Shown: piece by piece, positions 1-6,489 of the stretch | Layout of the letters: each line of letters starts with the position of its first letter | How positions within the stretch are numbered: the first letter of the stretch is position 1 | Assembly: GCA_041672385.1 (NCBI GenBank) | Contig: JBAYZQ010000105.1 | Location: 1 to 8,082, forward strand | Reading direction: 5' to 3' | DNA: 8,082 nt | From: JBAYZQ01 sp041672385 | GTDB taxonomy: Bacteria; Spirochaetota; Spirochaetia; Sphaerochaetales; Sphaerochaetaceae | Translations under genes and position numbers: made by a program | The notes under the pieces: model-generated | What the model was told of the DNA's origin: nothing | What the model saw: the letters and a program-made list of their open reading frames with translations, nothing else | Databases searched by the model: none

Positions 1-1
1 A

Positions 2-511
2 TCTTCTTTCCTTATGCTAGGAAGAGGAAAATTCTTAGGAATTCCTTCATTAATTGTAATAATGACTTTAGTTATACTTCTAGCTCACGTTTTAATTAAT
101 AACACAAAAACTGGAATATATCTTCAAGCCACTGGAGCCAACCCAGAAGCAACAAGACTTTCTGGAATAAACATTGATTTCTATAAAATTTTAGCTTTAA
201 TCCTTTGTGGACTTGCAGCTAGTTTTACAGGAATATTACTAACTTCAAAACTTGGAGCAGCAAACCCAGAAGCCGCTTCAGGTTACATGATGGACACCTT
301 CGCAGCTGCCCTTCTAGGAACCACAGTATTAAGCATGGGACTCGCTAGTCCAATCGGAACTTTTATCGGAGCTTTAATGATTGGTGTTTTAAACAATGGA
401 ATGACCCTAGCAGGTGCTCAATACTACATGCAGGATATAACAAAAGGTATTATTATAATACTTTCTGTTTCAATAGCCTCAAGTCAGGCTAAAAAAATGA
501 CTAGAAATTAA
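2..511 (+). CDS. CUT2-type sugar ABC transporter permease (RbsC-like), C-terminal part, cut by window edge
   Basis: Inner-membrane channel subunit of a ribose/xylose/galactose-type ABC importer (BPD_transp_2 family). The reading frame is open to the left edge, so the gene starts upstream; about 169 residues are visible out of roughly 300-330 usual for the family. The methionine at base 14 is internal, since family-like residues continue before and after it. Family hallmarks are the stretch TGANPEATRLSGI, several hydrophobic helices, and GTFIGALMIGVLNNGMTLAG followed by a last helix. The usual LGGTSxxGGxG loop is divergent here (LGTTVLSMGLAS). The stop lies 23 bases before the binding-protein start, so the two are almost certainly co-transcribed. 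The importer ATPase usually lies upstream of the permease and would be outside the window. The sugar carried cannot be read from the sequence. Confidence 0.93.
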   Translation, partial: SSFLMLGRGKFLGIPSLIVIMTLVILLAHVLINNTKTGIYLQATGANPEATRLSGINIDFYKILALILCGLAASFTGILLTSKLGAANPEAASGYMMDTFAAALLGTTVLSMGLASPIGTFIGALMIGVLNNGMTLAGAQYYMQDITKGIIIILSVSIASSQAKKMTRN

Positions 512-534
512 AAAAGATACTTTAGGAGGTATTT

Positions 535-1554
535 ATGAAAAAAGGACTAAAACTAGGATTAATTATTCTTGTAAGTTTAGTATTTTTACTATCATGTACA
601 GTAGATGATGGTAAATCAAACAACAAAGATGTTGAAGAGACTACTACTGTAGAAGCCACCGATTCTTCAGCCAACAATAATTCCACTGATACTGCAACAA
701 AAACATTAAAAGTTGGATTTATCGCTACCAATCTTTCAGCAGAAAGCCAAGCAAGAGTTGCAAAAAGATTTGAAGAAATTGAAAAAGAACAAAACTGGGA
801 TCTTACTTTGCTTAATTCTCAGGGATCAATTGAAACCCAAGCAAATCAACTTGATAATTTGATTCAAATGAAAGTAGACGCAATTGTTCTTGCAATGGGC
901 CATCCATCAGAAATTAAACCACAACTTGACGAAGCCAACAAAGCAGGAATTCCTGTAATCACGATAGCTTCTGGTTATGTAGATGGAGTAGTTGCAGACA
1001 TTACAGCAAATGACTTTGTAATGGGAGCTAAAGTATCTTCATACTTGTTAGATACACTCGGTGGAAAAGGAAATATTGTAGCAATCAAATTTATCAAAAA
1101 CGCTGGATGTAGAAAACGTGGAGAAGTCTTAGATGCTATTTTACCTGAATACCCTGGAATAACTCTATTGGATGAATATACAGTAGCAGCAACAGCACGT
1201 TTCATGGACGACACAACCTCCGCAATGGAAACTTTTACAACAAAGTATGGTGATAAAATTGATGGAGTATGGTGTGCCTTTGACCAACTTGCCTATGCAT
1301 GTTCCGATGTAATGGAAGCCCAAGGTTATAATGATTCAATCATTGTTGGTGTAGATGGTAATGAAGAAACTTTTAGAAGAATTCAAGCCGGAAAAATATC
1401 AGCTACAGTAGCACAACCTTTCGAAGAAATGGCTAACAAAGCAAGTGAAATAATTACAAAAATTTCAAATGGTATGGATCCAAATGAAGCTGCAGGTTCA
1501 AAAATTATTTATGTTGATGCACCTTTAGTAACAAAGGCAACTTTAGCTGATTAA
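535..1554 (+). CDS. Sugar ABC transporter substrate-binding lipoprotein (RbsB-like, Peripla_BP_4)
   Basis: Captures a sugar outside the cytoplasmic membrane and delivers it to the adjacent permease. The 339-residue product starts with a lipoprotein signal: basic MKKGLK, a hydrophobic core, then lipobox LLSC with the lipidated Cys at residue 21. A flexible acidic, Ser/Thr/Asn-rich linker follows (about 22-56). The type 1 periplasmic-binding fold begins near residue 58 (LKVGFIATNLSAESQ), with further family landmarks at DAIVLAMGHPSEIKP (115-129), GIPVITI (138-144), the hinge-region GCRKRGEVL (191-199), WCAFDQLAY (246-254) and VGVDGNEETFRRI (271-283). A strong Shine-Dalgarno AGGAGGT sits 4 bases before the ATG. 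This resembles ribose/xylose/rhamnose/AI-2-type binding proteins, and the ligand is not predictable. A strong hairpin follows the stop. Confidence 0.95.
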   Translation: MKKGLKLGLIILVSLVFLLSCTVDDGKSNNKDVEETTTVEATDSSANNNSTDTATKTLKVGFIATNLSAESQARVAKRFEEIEKEQNWDLTLLNSQGSIETQANQLDNLIQMKVDAIVLAMGHPSEIKPQLDEANKAGIPVITIASGYVDGVVADITANDFVMGAKVSSYLLDTLGGKGNIVAIKFIKNAGCRKRGEVLDAILPEYPGITLLDEYTVAATARFMDDTTSAMETFTTKYGDKIDGVWCAFDQLAYACSDVMEAQGYNDSIIVGVDGNEETFRRIQAGKISATVAQPFEEMANKASEIITKISNGMDPNEAAGSKIIYVDAPLVTKATLAD

Positions 1555-1568
1555 TAAAAATTAAATTT

Positions 1569-1601
1569 AATACTTCCCTTTTATTTAAGGGAAGTATTTT
1601 T
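1569..1601 (+). terminator. Intercistronic hairpin, terminator-like, between binding protein and sugar kinase genes
   Basis: A perfect 12-bp stem (AATACTTCCCTT pairing with AAGGGAAGTATT) around a 6-base loop TTATTT, followed by a short T run. It begins 14 bases after the binding-protein stop and ends directly before the kinase Shine-Dalgarno (AGGAG, 1604-1608). The shape fits a rho-independent terminator with partial read-through. It could also be a 3' stabiliser, a common device that keeps binding-protein mRNA in excess over downstream genes. No + strand promoter was found between hairpin and kinase, so the kinase probably depends on read-through. Confidence 0.75.
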
Positions 1602-1615
1602 ATAGGAGATAAAAA

Positions 1616-3073
1616 ATGAATCATTTATACTTTGGAATCGATGTTGGAACTAGTTCGTCGAAGGCTACAGTCATTGATTCATTTGGAAACATAATTTCAC
1701 AAACAAAAGTAAGCAACACTCTACTAAACCCAACTAAAGGTTACTTTGAAGTAGATCCTATTAATAGTTGGTGGAATGGATTTCTAAAAATTTGTCTGGA
1801 CTTAAAAGAATTTCTTCCCAAAATTAAAAGCGTATGTATAAGTTCAGTTTGTGGTTCTTTTGTTCCAACTGATGAACACTTCAATCCAACCTACAATGCC
1901 ATAATGTATGGAATTGATACCCGTGCAATAAAACAACTTAATAGAATGAACCAAGATTATGAAGAACAAGAACTTAACTTAAGAATGGGTGGAAAATTTA
2001 CGACGCATTCCGTACTTCCAAAAATTCTCTGGATAAAAGAAAACTTACCTCAAGTTTATCAAAAGAGTAAATACTTTCTTGAAAGTAACAATTTTATAAC
2101 CGCAAAATTAACTAATACCGTTGCTTGGGATTTTCCTTCTGCAGCCGCAGCAAGGCTTGTGGATTCAACGACAAAAACAATTCCAAAAGATATTTGTGAA
2201 AAATATGAAATAGATTATACAAAAATTCCGAACCTCAAATGGCCCCTTTCACCACTAGGAAAGGTTACTAAAAAAGCAGCTGAGGAAACTGGTTTACCTC
2301 AAGGAATAACAGTATTCACAGGAGCCTGTGATGTAAATGCAGAAGCCCTCTCAACTTTTAGTGCTTTTCCTGGAGAAACAATTTGTGTATTTGGTTCCAC
2401 CATAAGCATGCTTCATACAATGAAAGAACAAAAACAACTTAAAGGTTTTATCTCGGGTTTTTCACTTCTTGAAGATACCTATAGACTTGGCGCTGCAACC
2501 TCTTCTGGAGTTCGATTCCTGTCCAAAATTGATTCGTTCTTTAATTTTACAAATCACTTGGATACAAAAGGCATCAGCCCCTCACCTTCAGGACTTCTTA
2601 TGTTACCATATATAGATGGAGCTAGAACCCCTTTTGATGACCCAAAGGCTAAAGGAACAATTTACGGGATAAATGGACAAACAGATAGAGATTCAATTTT
2701 CCTTGGTTCTAGGGAAGCTTTAGGATATGAAATCTTTTTGCTTATTAATAAAATTGAAAAGACTGGAGAAAAAATAAATATTATTAACTGTACTGGGGGC
2801 CTTTCTGAAAACTCATCAGTAATGCAAATAATTTCAAATATAACAGGAAAGAAACTCCAAATTCATGAAGGAATTAACGCCTCCTTTGGCGATGGAATAA
2901 TTGCTTTGACATCAAATTATTCTCTTAAAGAAATTATAAATTTACCCGGAATAATTAAATTAAGGAATAATCAAAAAATTATCACTCCAGAAAAAGAAAT
3001 TTCAAAACAATATAATTCTCTAACTAAACAATATCTTAAACTATATCCAACATTAAAAACCATTGAAATTTAG
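1616..3073 (+). CDS. FGGY-family carbohydrate kinase (xylulokinase-like)
   Basis: Cytoplasmic ATP-dependent kinase that would phosphorylate the imported sugar or its ketose derivative. The 485-residue length is normal for FGGY kinases. The N-terminal FGGY_N domain opens with YFGIDVGTSSSKATVID (phosphate-binding loop, D9 to K16), then a GYFEVDP segment and the substrate-side motif YGIDTRA. The GGKFTTHSVLPKILWIKENLP segment is typical of xylulokinase-like members. The likely catalytic base is D239 in FTGACDVNAEA. The C-terminal FGGY_C domain carries TGGLSENSSV (393-402), which forms the ATP site, and an ASFGDGIIAL segment. Start: AGGAG 7 bases before the ATG. Its TAG stop abuts the stop of the opposing histidine kinase gene with no spacer. 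Exact sugar is unknown; D-xylulose, L-ribulose or another pentulose/hexulose are all possible. Confidence 0.92.
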   Translation: MNHLYFGIDVGTSSSKATVIDSFGNIISQTKVSNTLLNPTKGYFEVDPINSWWNGFLKICLDLKEFLPKIKSVCISSVCGSFVPTDEHFNPTYNAIMYGIDTRAIKQLNRMNQDYEEQELNLRMGGKFTTHSVLPKILWIKENLPQVYQKSKYFLESNNFITAKLTNTVAWDFPSAAAARLVDSTTKTIPKDICEKYEIDYTKIPNLKWPLSPLGKVTKKAAEETGLPQGITVFTGACDVNAEALSTFSAFPGETICVFGSTISMLHTMKEQKQLKGFISGFSLLEDTYRLGAATSSGVRFLSKIDSFFNFTNHLDTKGISPSPSGLLMLPYIDGARTPFDDPKAKGTIYGINGQTDRDSIFLGSREALGYEIFLLINKIEKTGEKINIINCTGGLSENSSVMQIISNITGKKLQIHEGINASFGDGIIALTSNYSLKEIINLPGIIKLRNNQKIITPEKEISKQYNSLTKQYLKLYPTLKTIEI

Positions 3074-4873
3074 TTAAACTTTGGGCAAACTTAAAGTAAA
3101 CTTACATCCATGAGGACTAACATTTACAACTTGAAGATTTCCTTTGTTTTTTTGAGCTAAACTGTAACTTATATAAAGGCCAAGTCCAATATTTTCCCCA
3201 ACTTTTGTGGAGTAAAATGGTAAAAAAACATCACTCATATTTTTTAAATTTAAACCTGGCCCATTATCTTCAATAATAATTAAAACCTCTTTATTATTGT
3301 TTGAAGGCTTGGAACTGATATATATGTCTCCACCTTTTTTCATTGCTTCTACACTATTTTTGAGAACATTCAATAAAATTTGTTTTACTTCACTAATAGA
3401 AGCACTACCAAAAAGATCTTGCTCAATATCATTCACGTAAAGAGTTACTCCCTTCTCTCGAGCAAAATACTTGAAAAAAATACATACGCTGTTTATTAAT
3501 TTTTCTACATTAAATTTAATATGTGAATTTACTTTTTGGGAAGTATATGAAGTTAAACTGGAGATAATCTTTGATATTGAAACAATCTCTTCTTCCACTT
3601 CATTAATAACATTTTTTTGTTCAGAATCAACGAGTTCATTTGAAAGAAAATCCAAACAGTTATTTATTATTCCCAATGGATTATTAATTTCATGAGCAAT
3701 CCCAGCAGACAAGATGCTAATTGATGACATTTTATCTATGAACGATATTTTCTCTCTTAATTTAACAGTTTCACTAGTATCAAAGAAAATTAACATTTCT
3801 CCAATGATTTGTTCATTTTCTTCTACCGGATAAATAGAAATATTAATATTTTTTATTTTCTCTTTCAAATGAATTATTTGGTTAATAATATTGATCTTAT
3901 TTTTTTTCTTAAGGCCTTCTAGAATTAAATCAATTAAGCCCTTATCATTACTGGAAATAAGAGCATCAAAATTAAATCCTATCATAGAATTACCATCTAC
4001 CCCAAAGAAATCAGCAGCAGAATTGTTAATTAGCCTGATTTGATTTTTCTTATCAAGTATAATAATATTTACAGGCAAAGACTCTAAAATTGCTTCATTG
4101 TATTTAAGCAATTGATAAAAATCTCTAGCATTCTCACTATTTTCATGCTTCCTAAAATTCGCATAAGTTAATTTAATAATATTGAAAGTATCAATATCTT
4201 TTAAATTCTCGGTTGAAAGAATTTCTCCTTTATTCATTATAGAGATGCTTTGAGCCATATCTTTTGTATTTTCAATATCTTGACTTATTATTAAACATCC
4301 CATACCCATTTCATTTTTAGTTTTTATTATTCTTGAAACTTTATCGTAAGAAGATGCAGATAAGCTATCCAAGGATTCATCAAGTATCAAAAACCTAGGA
4401 TCTCTATAAATCCTTTGAAGAATACTAATCAGCATTTGATCTGATAAATAGAGGTTACCAATTAATTCTTTTGGATCCAGATTAATATTCCAAAGCTCAA
4501 AGAATTCTTTGATATTCTGAACTTCACGAGATTTATTGTAAAAAAAATCTTTCTCATTATTTCTTTTAAAAAGATAAAAACTTTTAGCTATTGAAAAATG
4601 ATTTACAAGAGAAAAACCTTGAGGAACATATTCAATACGGTTAGAAAAGAAAATCTTTTTATTATTACAACTATCTTCACCATTGATTAATAAAAGTCCT
4701 TTTTGGATATTGCGTTTCCCGGCAATTATTTTTGCCAAAGTAGTTTTGCCAGATCCTTGAACACCGGTTAAAGCACGAACTTCTCCAGATTTTATATTAA
4801 AATTAATCTTTTTTAAGGCACTTAGTTTTCCAAAATTAGCCGTTACATCCTTAAGTTCAATAAAATTATTCAT
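3074..4873 (-). CDS. Fusion protein: sugar-importer-type ABC ATPase domain + PAS + NtrB-like histidine kinase
   Basis: Predicted cytoplasmic sensor kinase of 599 residues with no membrane segment. Residues about 3-240 are an ABC nucleotide-binding domain like the N-terminal half of RbsA/XylG/MglA: Walker A GVQGSGKTT (37-45), Q-loop YVPQGFSLVNHFS (Q85), signature region LYLSDQ (141-146, degenerate), Walker B FLILDE (161-166), and Gln at the switch-His place (IISQ, Q198). A PAS domain spans about 259-370 (starting NEAILESLPVNIIILD). The HPK4-type phosphoacceptor site is LSAGIAHEINNPLG with H394. The HATPase domain has N-box LLNVLKNSVEAM (N506), G1 EDNGPGL, F-box FLPFYSTK and G2 GLGLYIS. Start: ATG at 4873 is preceded by a weak AAGAG at 5-base spacing and overlaps the regulator gene by 8 bases; an upstream in-frame ATG at 4891 has no Shine-Dalgarno and would add 6 residues. 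The pair is clearly a two-component system. The ABC domain's role is inferred. Confidence 0.93.
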   Translation of the reverse strand: MNNFIELKDVTANFGKLSALKKINFNIKSGEVRALTGVQGSGKTTLAKIIAGKRNIQKGLLLINGEDSCNNKKIFFSNRIEYVPQGFSLVNHFSIAKSFYLFKRNNEKDFFYNKSREVQNIKEFFELWNINLDPKELIGNLYLSDQMLISILQRIYRDPRFLILDESLDSLSASSYDKVSRIIKTKNEMGMGCLIISQDIENTKDMAQSISIMNKGEILSTENLKDIDTFNIIKLTYANFRKHENSENARDFYQLLKYNEAILESLPVNIIILDKKNQIRLINNSAADFFGVDGNSMIGFNFDALISSNDKGLIDLILEGLKKKNKINIINQIIHLKEKIKNINISIYPVEENEQIIGEMLIFFDTSETVKLREKISFIDKMSSISILSAGIAHEINNPLGIINNCLDFLSNELVDSEQKNVINEVEEEIVSISKIISSLTSYTSQKVNSHIKFNVEKLINSVCIFFKYFAREKGVTLYVNDIEQDLFGSASISEVKQILLNVLKNSVEAMKKGGDIYISSKPSNNNKEVLIIIEDNGPGLNLKNMSDVFLPFYSTKVGENIGLGLYISYSLAQKNKGNLQVVNVSPHGCKFTLSLPKV

Positions 4874-6227
4874 AATCACTCTTGTTTTCATCTAGGCTAA
4901 ATTTTTTCATTTTACTATAAAGAGTAGAGCGACTAATTCCGAGCAAATTTGCTGCTTCCATTTTATTATTATTCACTTTATTCAATATTTTCTTTATAAA
5001 CTCAGCTTCTTTTTCTTCAAGTAAAAATTTCTCATTTGGATTTTCATCAACATTAATTTCATTCTTCTGAAGATTATTAATAAAAGAAGAAGGTAAATCT
5101 TTAATTTCAATCTGGTCACTTACAGAAACAAGGCTAGAATATTGAAGAGTATTCATTAGTTCTCTTATATTACCCGGCCAAGGGTATTCCATAAATAAAT
5201 TCATCACAGGTTTTGTTACTTCTAAATTCTTTGGAGAAATTTCTTCCATAAAATACTTAACCAACAAAACAACATCTTCTCGCCTTTCCCTCAAAGGGGG
5301 AAGCTCAATAAAACCAGCATTAAGCCTATAATAAAGATCTTTTCGAAATTTTCCTTCTTCCATCATTTTATTAAGAGCTTTATTTGTTGCAGATAAAAAT
5401 CTAACATCAATCTTTACAAGTTTTTCACTTCCAATTGGTTGAATTTCTTGATTCTGTATTGCTCTTAAAATTTTTGATTGCAAAGGAAGAGGCATATCAC
5501 CAATTTCATCAAGGAAAAGAGAACTTTTATCAGACCTTTCGAAAATTCCTTTATAATAATCAATAGCGCCGGTGTATGAACCTTTTTCATGACCAAACAA
5601 TTCATTGTTTAACAAAGATTCAGAAAAAGCAGCACAATTCGCTTTTTGTAATTGTTTATTTTTACGCTTTGAGTTTTGATGTATATATTCAGCCATTATT
5701 TCTTTTCCAGTTCCACTTTCACCAAGAATTAAAATTGGAATTTCTGAATCCGCAAGTTGCTTTGCAAGCTTAAGACAATGCTTCATCTTTTGATTCTCAG
5801 TTTTCCAGAAATAACAATCCAAACATGAAGATTCTTCTTTTTTCACTTTTTCACTTTTTTGAGACACCTTAATAACATTATTTATAGTTTTAACAAGTTT
5901 TTTTAAATCTATAGGTTTCTGGATATAATCAACTACCCCATTCTTTAATACTTCAACAGCAGAATCTATTGTGGCAAACCCCGTTATCATTATTTGAGGA
6001 ATTCCTTTATGCTTTTCCATAATTTTTTTTGAAACTTCAATTCCATTTTCATTTCCAAGTCTCAAATCTAAAAGAATTACCTGAACTTCAGTATTCTCAA
6101 GAAACCTCATAGCCTCTTTAGAAGAACCAACAGTAAAACATTCAAATTCCCTAATCTTTAAACTTCTTGCCAAACTTAAACGAAATTTTTCATTATCATC
6201 AATAATCAGCAGTTTTACCAAATTCAA
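4866..6227 (-). CDS. NtrC-family sigma-54-dependent response regulator (REC-AAA+-HTH_8)
   Basis: Transcription activator phosphorylated by the overlapping kinase; it would drive open-complex formation by sigma-54 RNA polymerase. With the TTG start the product is 453 residues. The receiver domain (4-118) has acidic D10/D11, phospho-acceptor D54 (LLDLR), T82 and K104 (QKP). The AAA+ domain has Walker A GESGTGKE (169-176), sigma-54 contact loop GSYTGA (216-221, a variant of GAFTGA), Walker B LFLDEIG (237-243), the LPPLRERREDV segment, and YPWPGNIREL (348-357). A Fis-type HTH_8 (about 404-443) ends in ANLLGISRSTLYSKMKKF. Start: GGGGG (6234-6238) lies 6 bases before TTG at 6227, giving the N-terminus MNLVKLLIIDD as in other receivers. 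An ATG at 6299 would add 24 non-family residues, lacks a Shine-Dalgarno and coincides with the predicted transcription start. The REC-AAA linker contains C135-x2-C138. Confidence 0.94.
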   Translation of the reverse strand: MNLVKLLIIDDNEKFRLSLARSLKIREFECFTVGSSKEAMRFLENTEVQVILLDLRLGNENGIEVSKKIMEKHKGIPQIMITGFATIDSAVEVLKNGVVDYIQKPIDLKKLVKTINNVIKVSQKSEKVKKEESSCLDCYFWKTENQKMKHCLKLAKQLADSEIPILILGESGTGKEIMAEYIHQNSKRKNKQLQKANCAAFSESLLNNELFGHEKGSYTGAIDYYKGIFERSDKSSLFLDEIGDMPLPLQSKILRAIQNQEIQPIGSEKLVKIDVRFLSATNKALNKMMEEGKFRKDLYYRLNAGFIELPPLRERREDVVLLVKYFMEEISPKNLEVTKPVMNLFMEYPWPGNIRELMNTLQYSSLVSVSDQIEIKDLPSSFINNLQKNEINVDENPNEKFLLEEKEAEFIKKILNKVNNNKMEAANLLGISRSTLYSKMKKFSLDENKSDYE

Positions 6228-6233
6228 AATATA

Positions 6234-6238
6234 CCCCC
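6234..6238 (-). promoter_or_regulatory. Ribosome binding site that decides the TTG start of the response regulator
   Basis: On the minus strand GGGGG sits 6 bases before TTG at 6227 and 12 before a second in-frame TTG at 6221. Spacing favours the first. No other start between 6299 and 6221 combines a Shine-Dalgarno with a family-like N-terminus. Confidence 0.6.
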
Positions 6239-6259
6239 AATTGTTAAAAATTCTAAAAT

Positions 6260-6296
6260 AAAATGCTTTATTCCAGCTATTATAAAAGAGCATTTT
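6260..6296 (-). repeat. Inverted repeat in the 5' leader of the response regulator gene
   Basis: Perfect 8-bp arms AAAATGCT (6260-6267) and AGCATTTT (6289-6296) separated by 21 bases. They lie between the predicted transcription start (near 6298) and the TTG start. This could be a leader hairpin or a two-half-site operator used for autoregulation. The arms are AT-rich, so chance is possible. Confidence 0.35.
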
Positions 6297-6304
6297 CATC
6301 TATT

Positions 6305-6333
6305 ATTTTACTTTTTTTCTCATCTTTAAGCAA
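6305..6333 (-). promoter_or_regulatory. Candidate sigma-70-type promoter for the response regulator-kinase operon
   Basis: Minus-strand -35 TTGCTT (6333-6328), 17-base spacer, -10 TAAAAT (6310-6305, five of six consensus bases). The start of transcription would be near 6298, leaving a leader of about 70 bases before the TTG start. The -35 matches only in TTG, and in DNA this AT-rich such matches are cheap. The perfect spacing and position favour it. Confidence 0.45.
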
Positions 6334-6385
6334 ACAAGAACAGGGAAGCTTTAACTAACTGCTTATAATAAAATAAAAAAAATCT

Positions 6386-6404
6386 ATAAAGTTAAGATAA
6401 AGTT
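6386..6404. repeat. Tandem 8-mer with helical spacing upstream of the regulator operon
   Basis: ATAAAGTT occurs at 6386-6393 and again at 6397-6404, an 11-base period (one DNA turn), about 53 bases upstream of the candidate -35. Direct repeats with this spacing are typical of some activator sites, but the composition is low-complexity AT and the match may be chance. Confidence 0.3.
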
Positions 6405-6489
6405 TTATTTTTATTACTTTAGTAAAATTAAACAAACAACTGTAGCAATCTCTGTCAATTTATGTTTTTAAATCTTTTTAAGCTAACCT

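Larger units (their letters stand above)
6228..6489. other. Intergenic region between MFS gene and response regulator operon
   Basis: A 262-base AT-rich gap with no convincing gene. It contains the candidate promoter and leader inverted repeat listed separately, and a tandem ATAAAGTT repeat with 11-base period at 6386-6404. An exact TTGACA lies on the minus strand at about 6459-6454, but it has no good -10 at normal spacing. No clear hairpin terminator follows the MFS stop at 6490, so read-through from the MFS gene into the regulator is conceivable. Confidence 0.6.

Noticed and set aside
522..731. Minus-strand open frame of 69 codons opposite the binding-protein gene
   Set aside because: It lies inside a clearly real gene, shows no family motif, and mirrors the low-complexity linker codons.
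975..1214. Minus-strand open frame of 79 codons inside the binding-protein gene
   Set aside because: It is a shadow of the real coding frame, with no recognisable domain or ribosome-binding support.
3071..3110. Possible bidirectional terminator at the convergent junction
   Set aside because: Only about a 5-bp stem (ACTTT/AAAGT) with a long loop and no U-run; too weak to call.
3471..3695. Plus-strand open frame of 74 codons inside the histidine kinase gene
   Set aside because: It is antisense to the conserved DHp domain and has no motif of its own.
5576..5773. Plus-strand open frame of 65 codons inside the response regulator gene
   Set aside because: It is antisense to the conserved AAA+ Walker A region, so it is a shadow frame.
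6443..6460. Possible sigma-54 promoter on the minus strand (ATTGACAGAGATTGC)
   Set aside because: The TTGC half is present, but the -24 element matches TGGCAC at only two of six positions and the GG at the required distance is missing.
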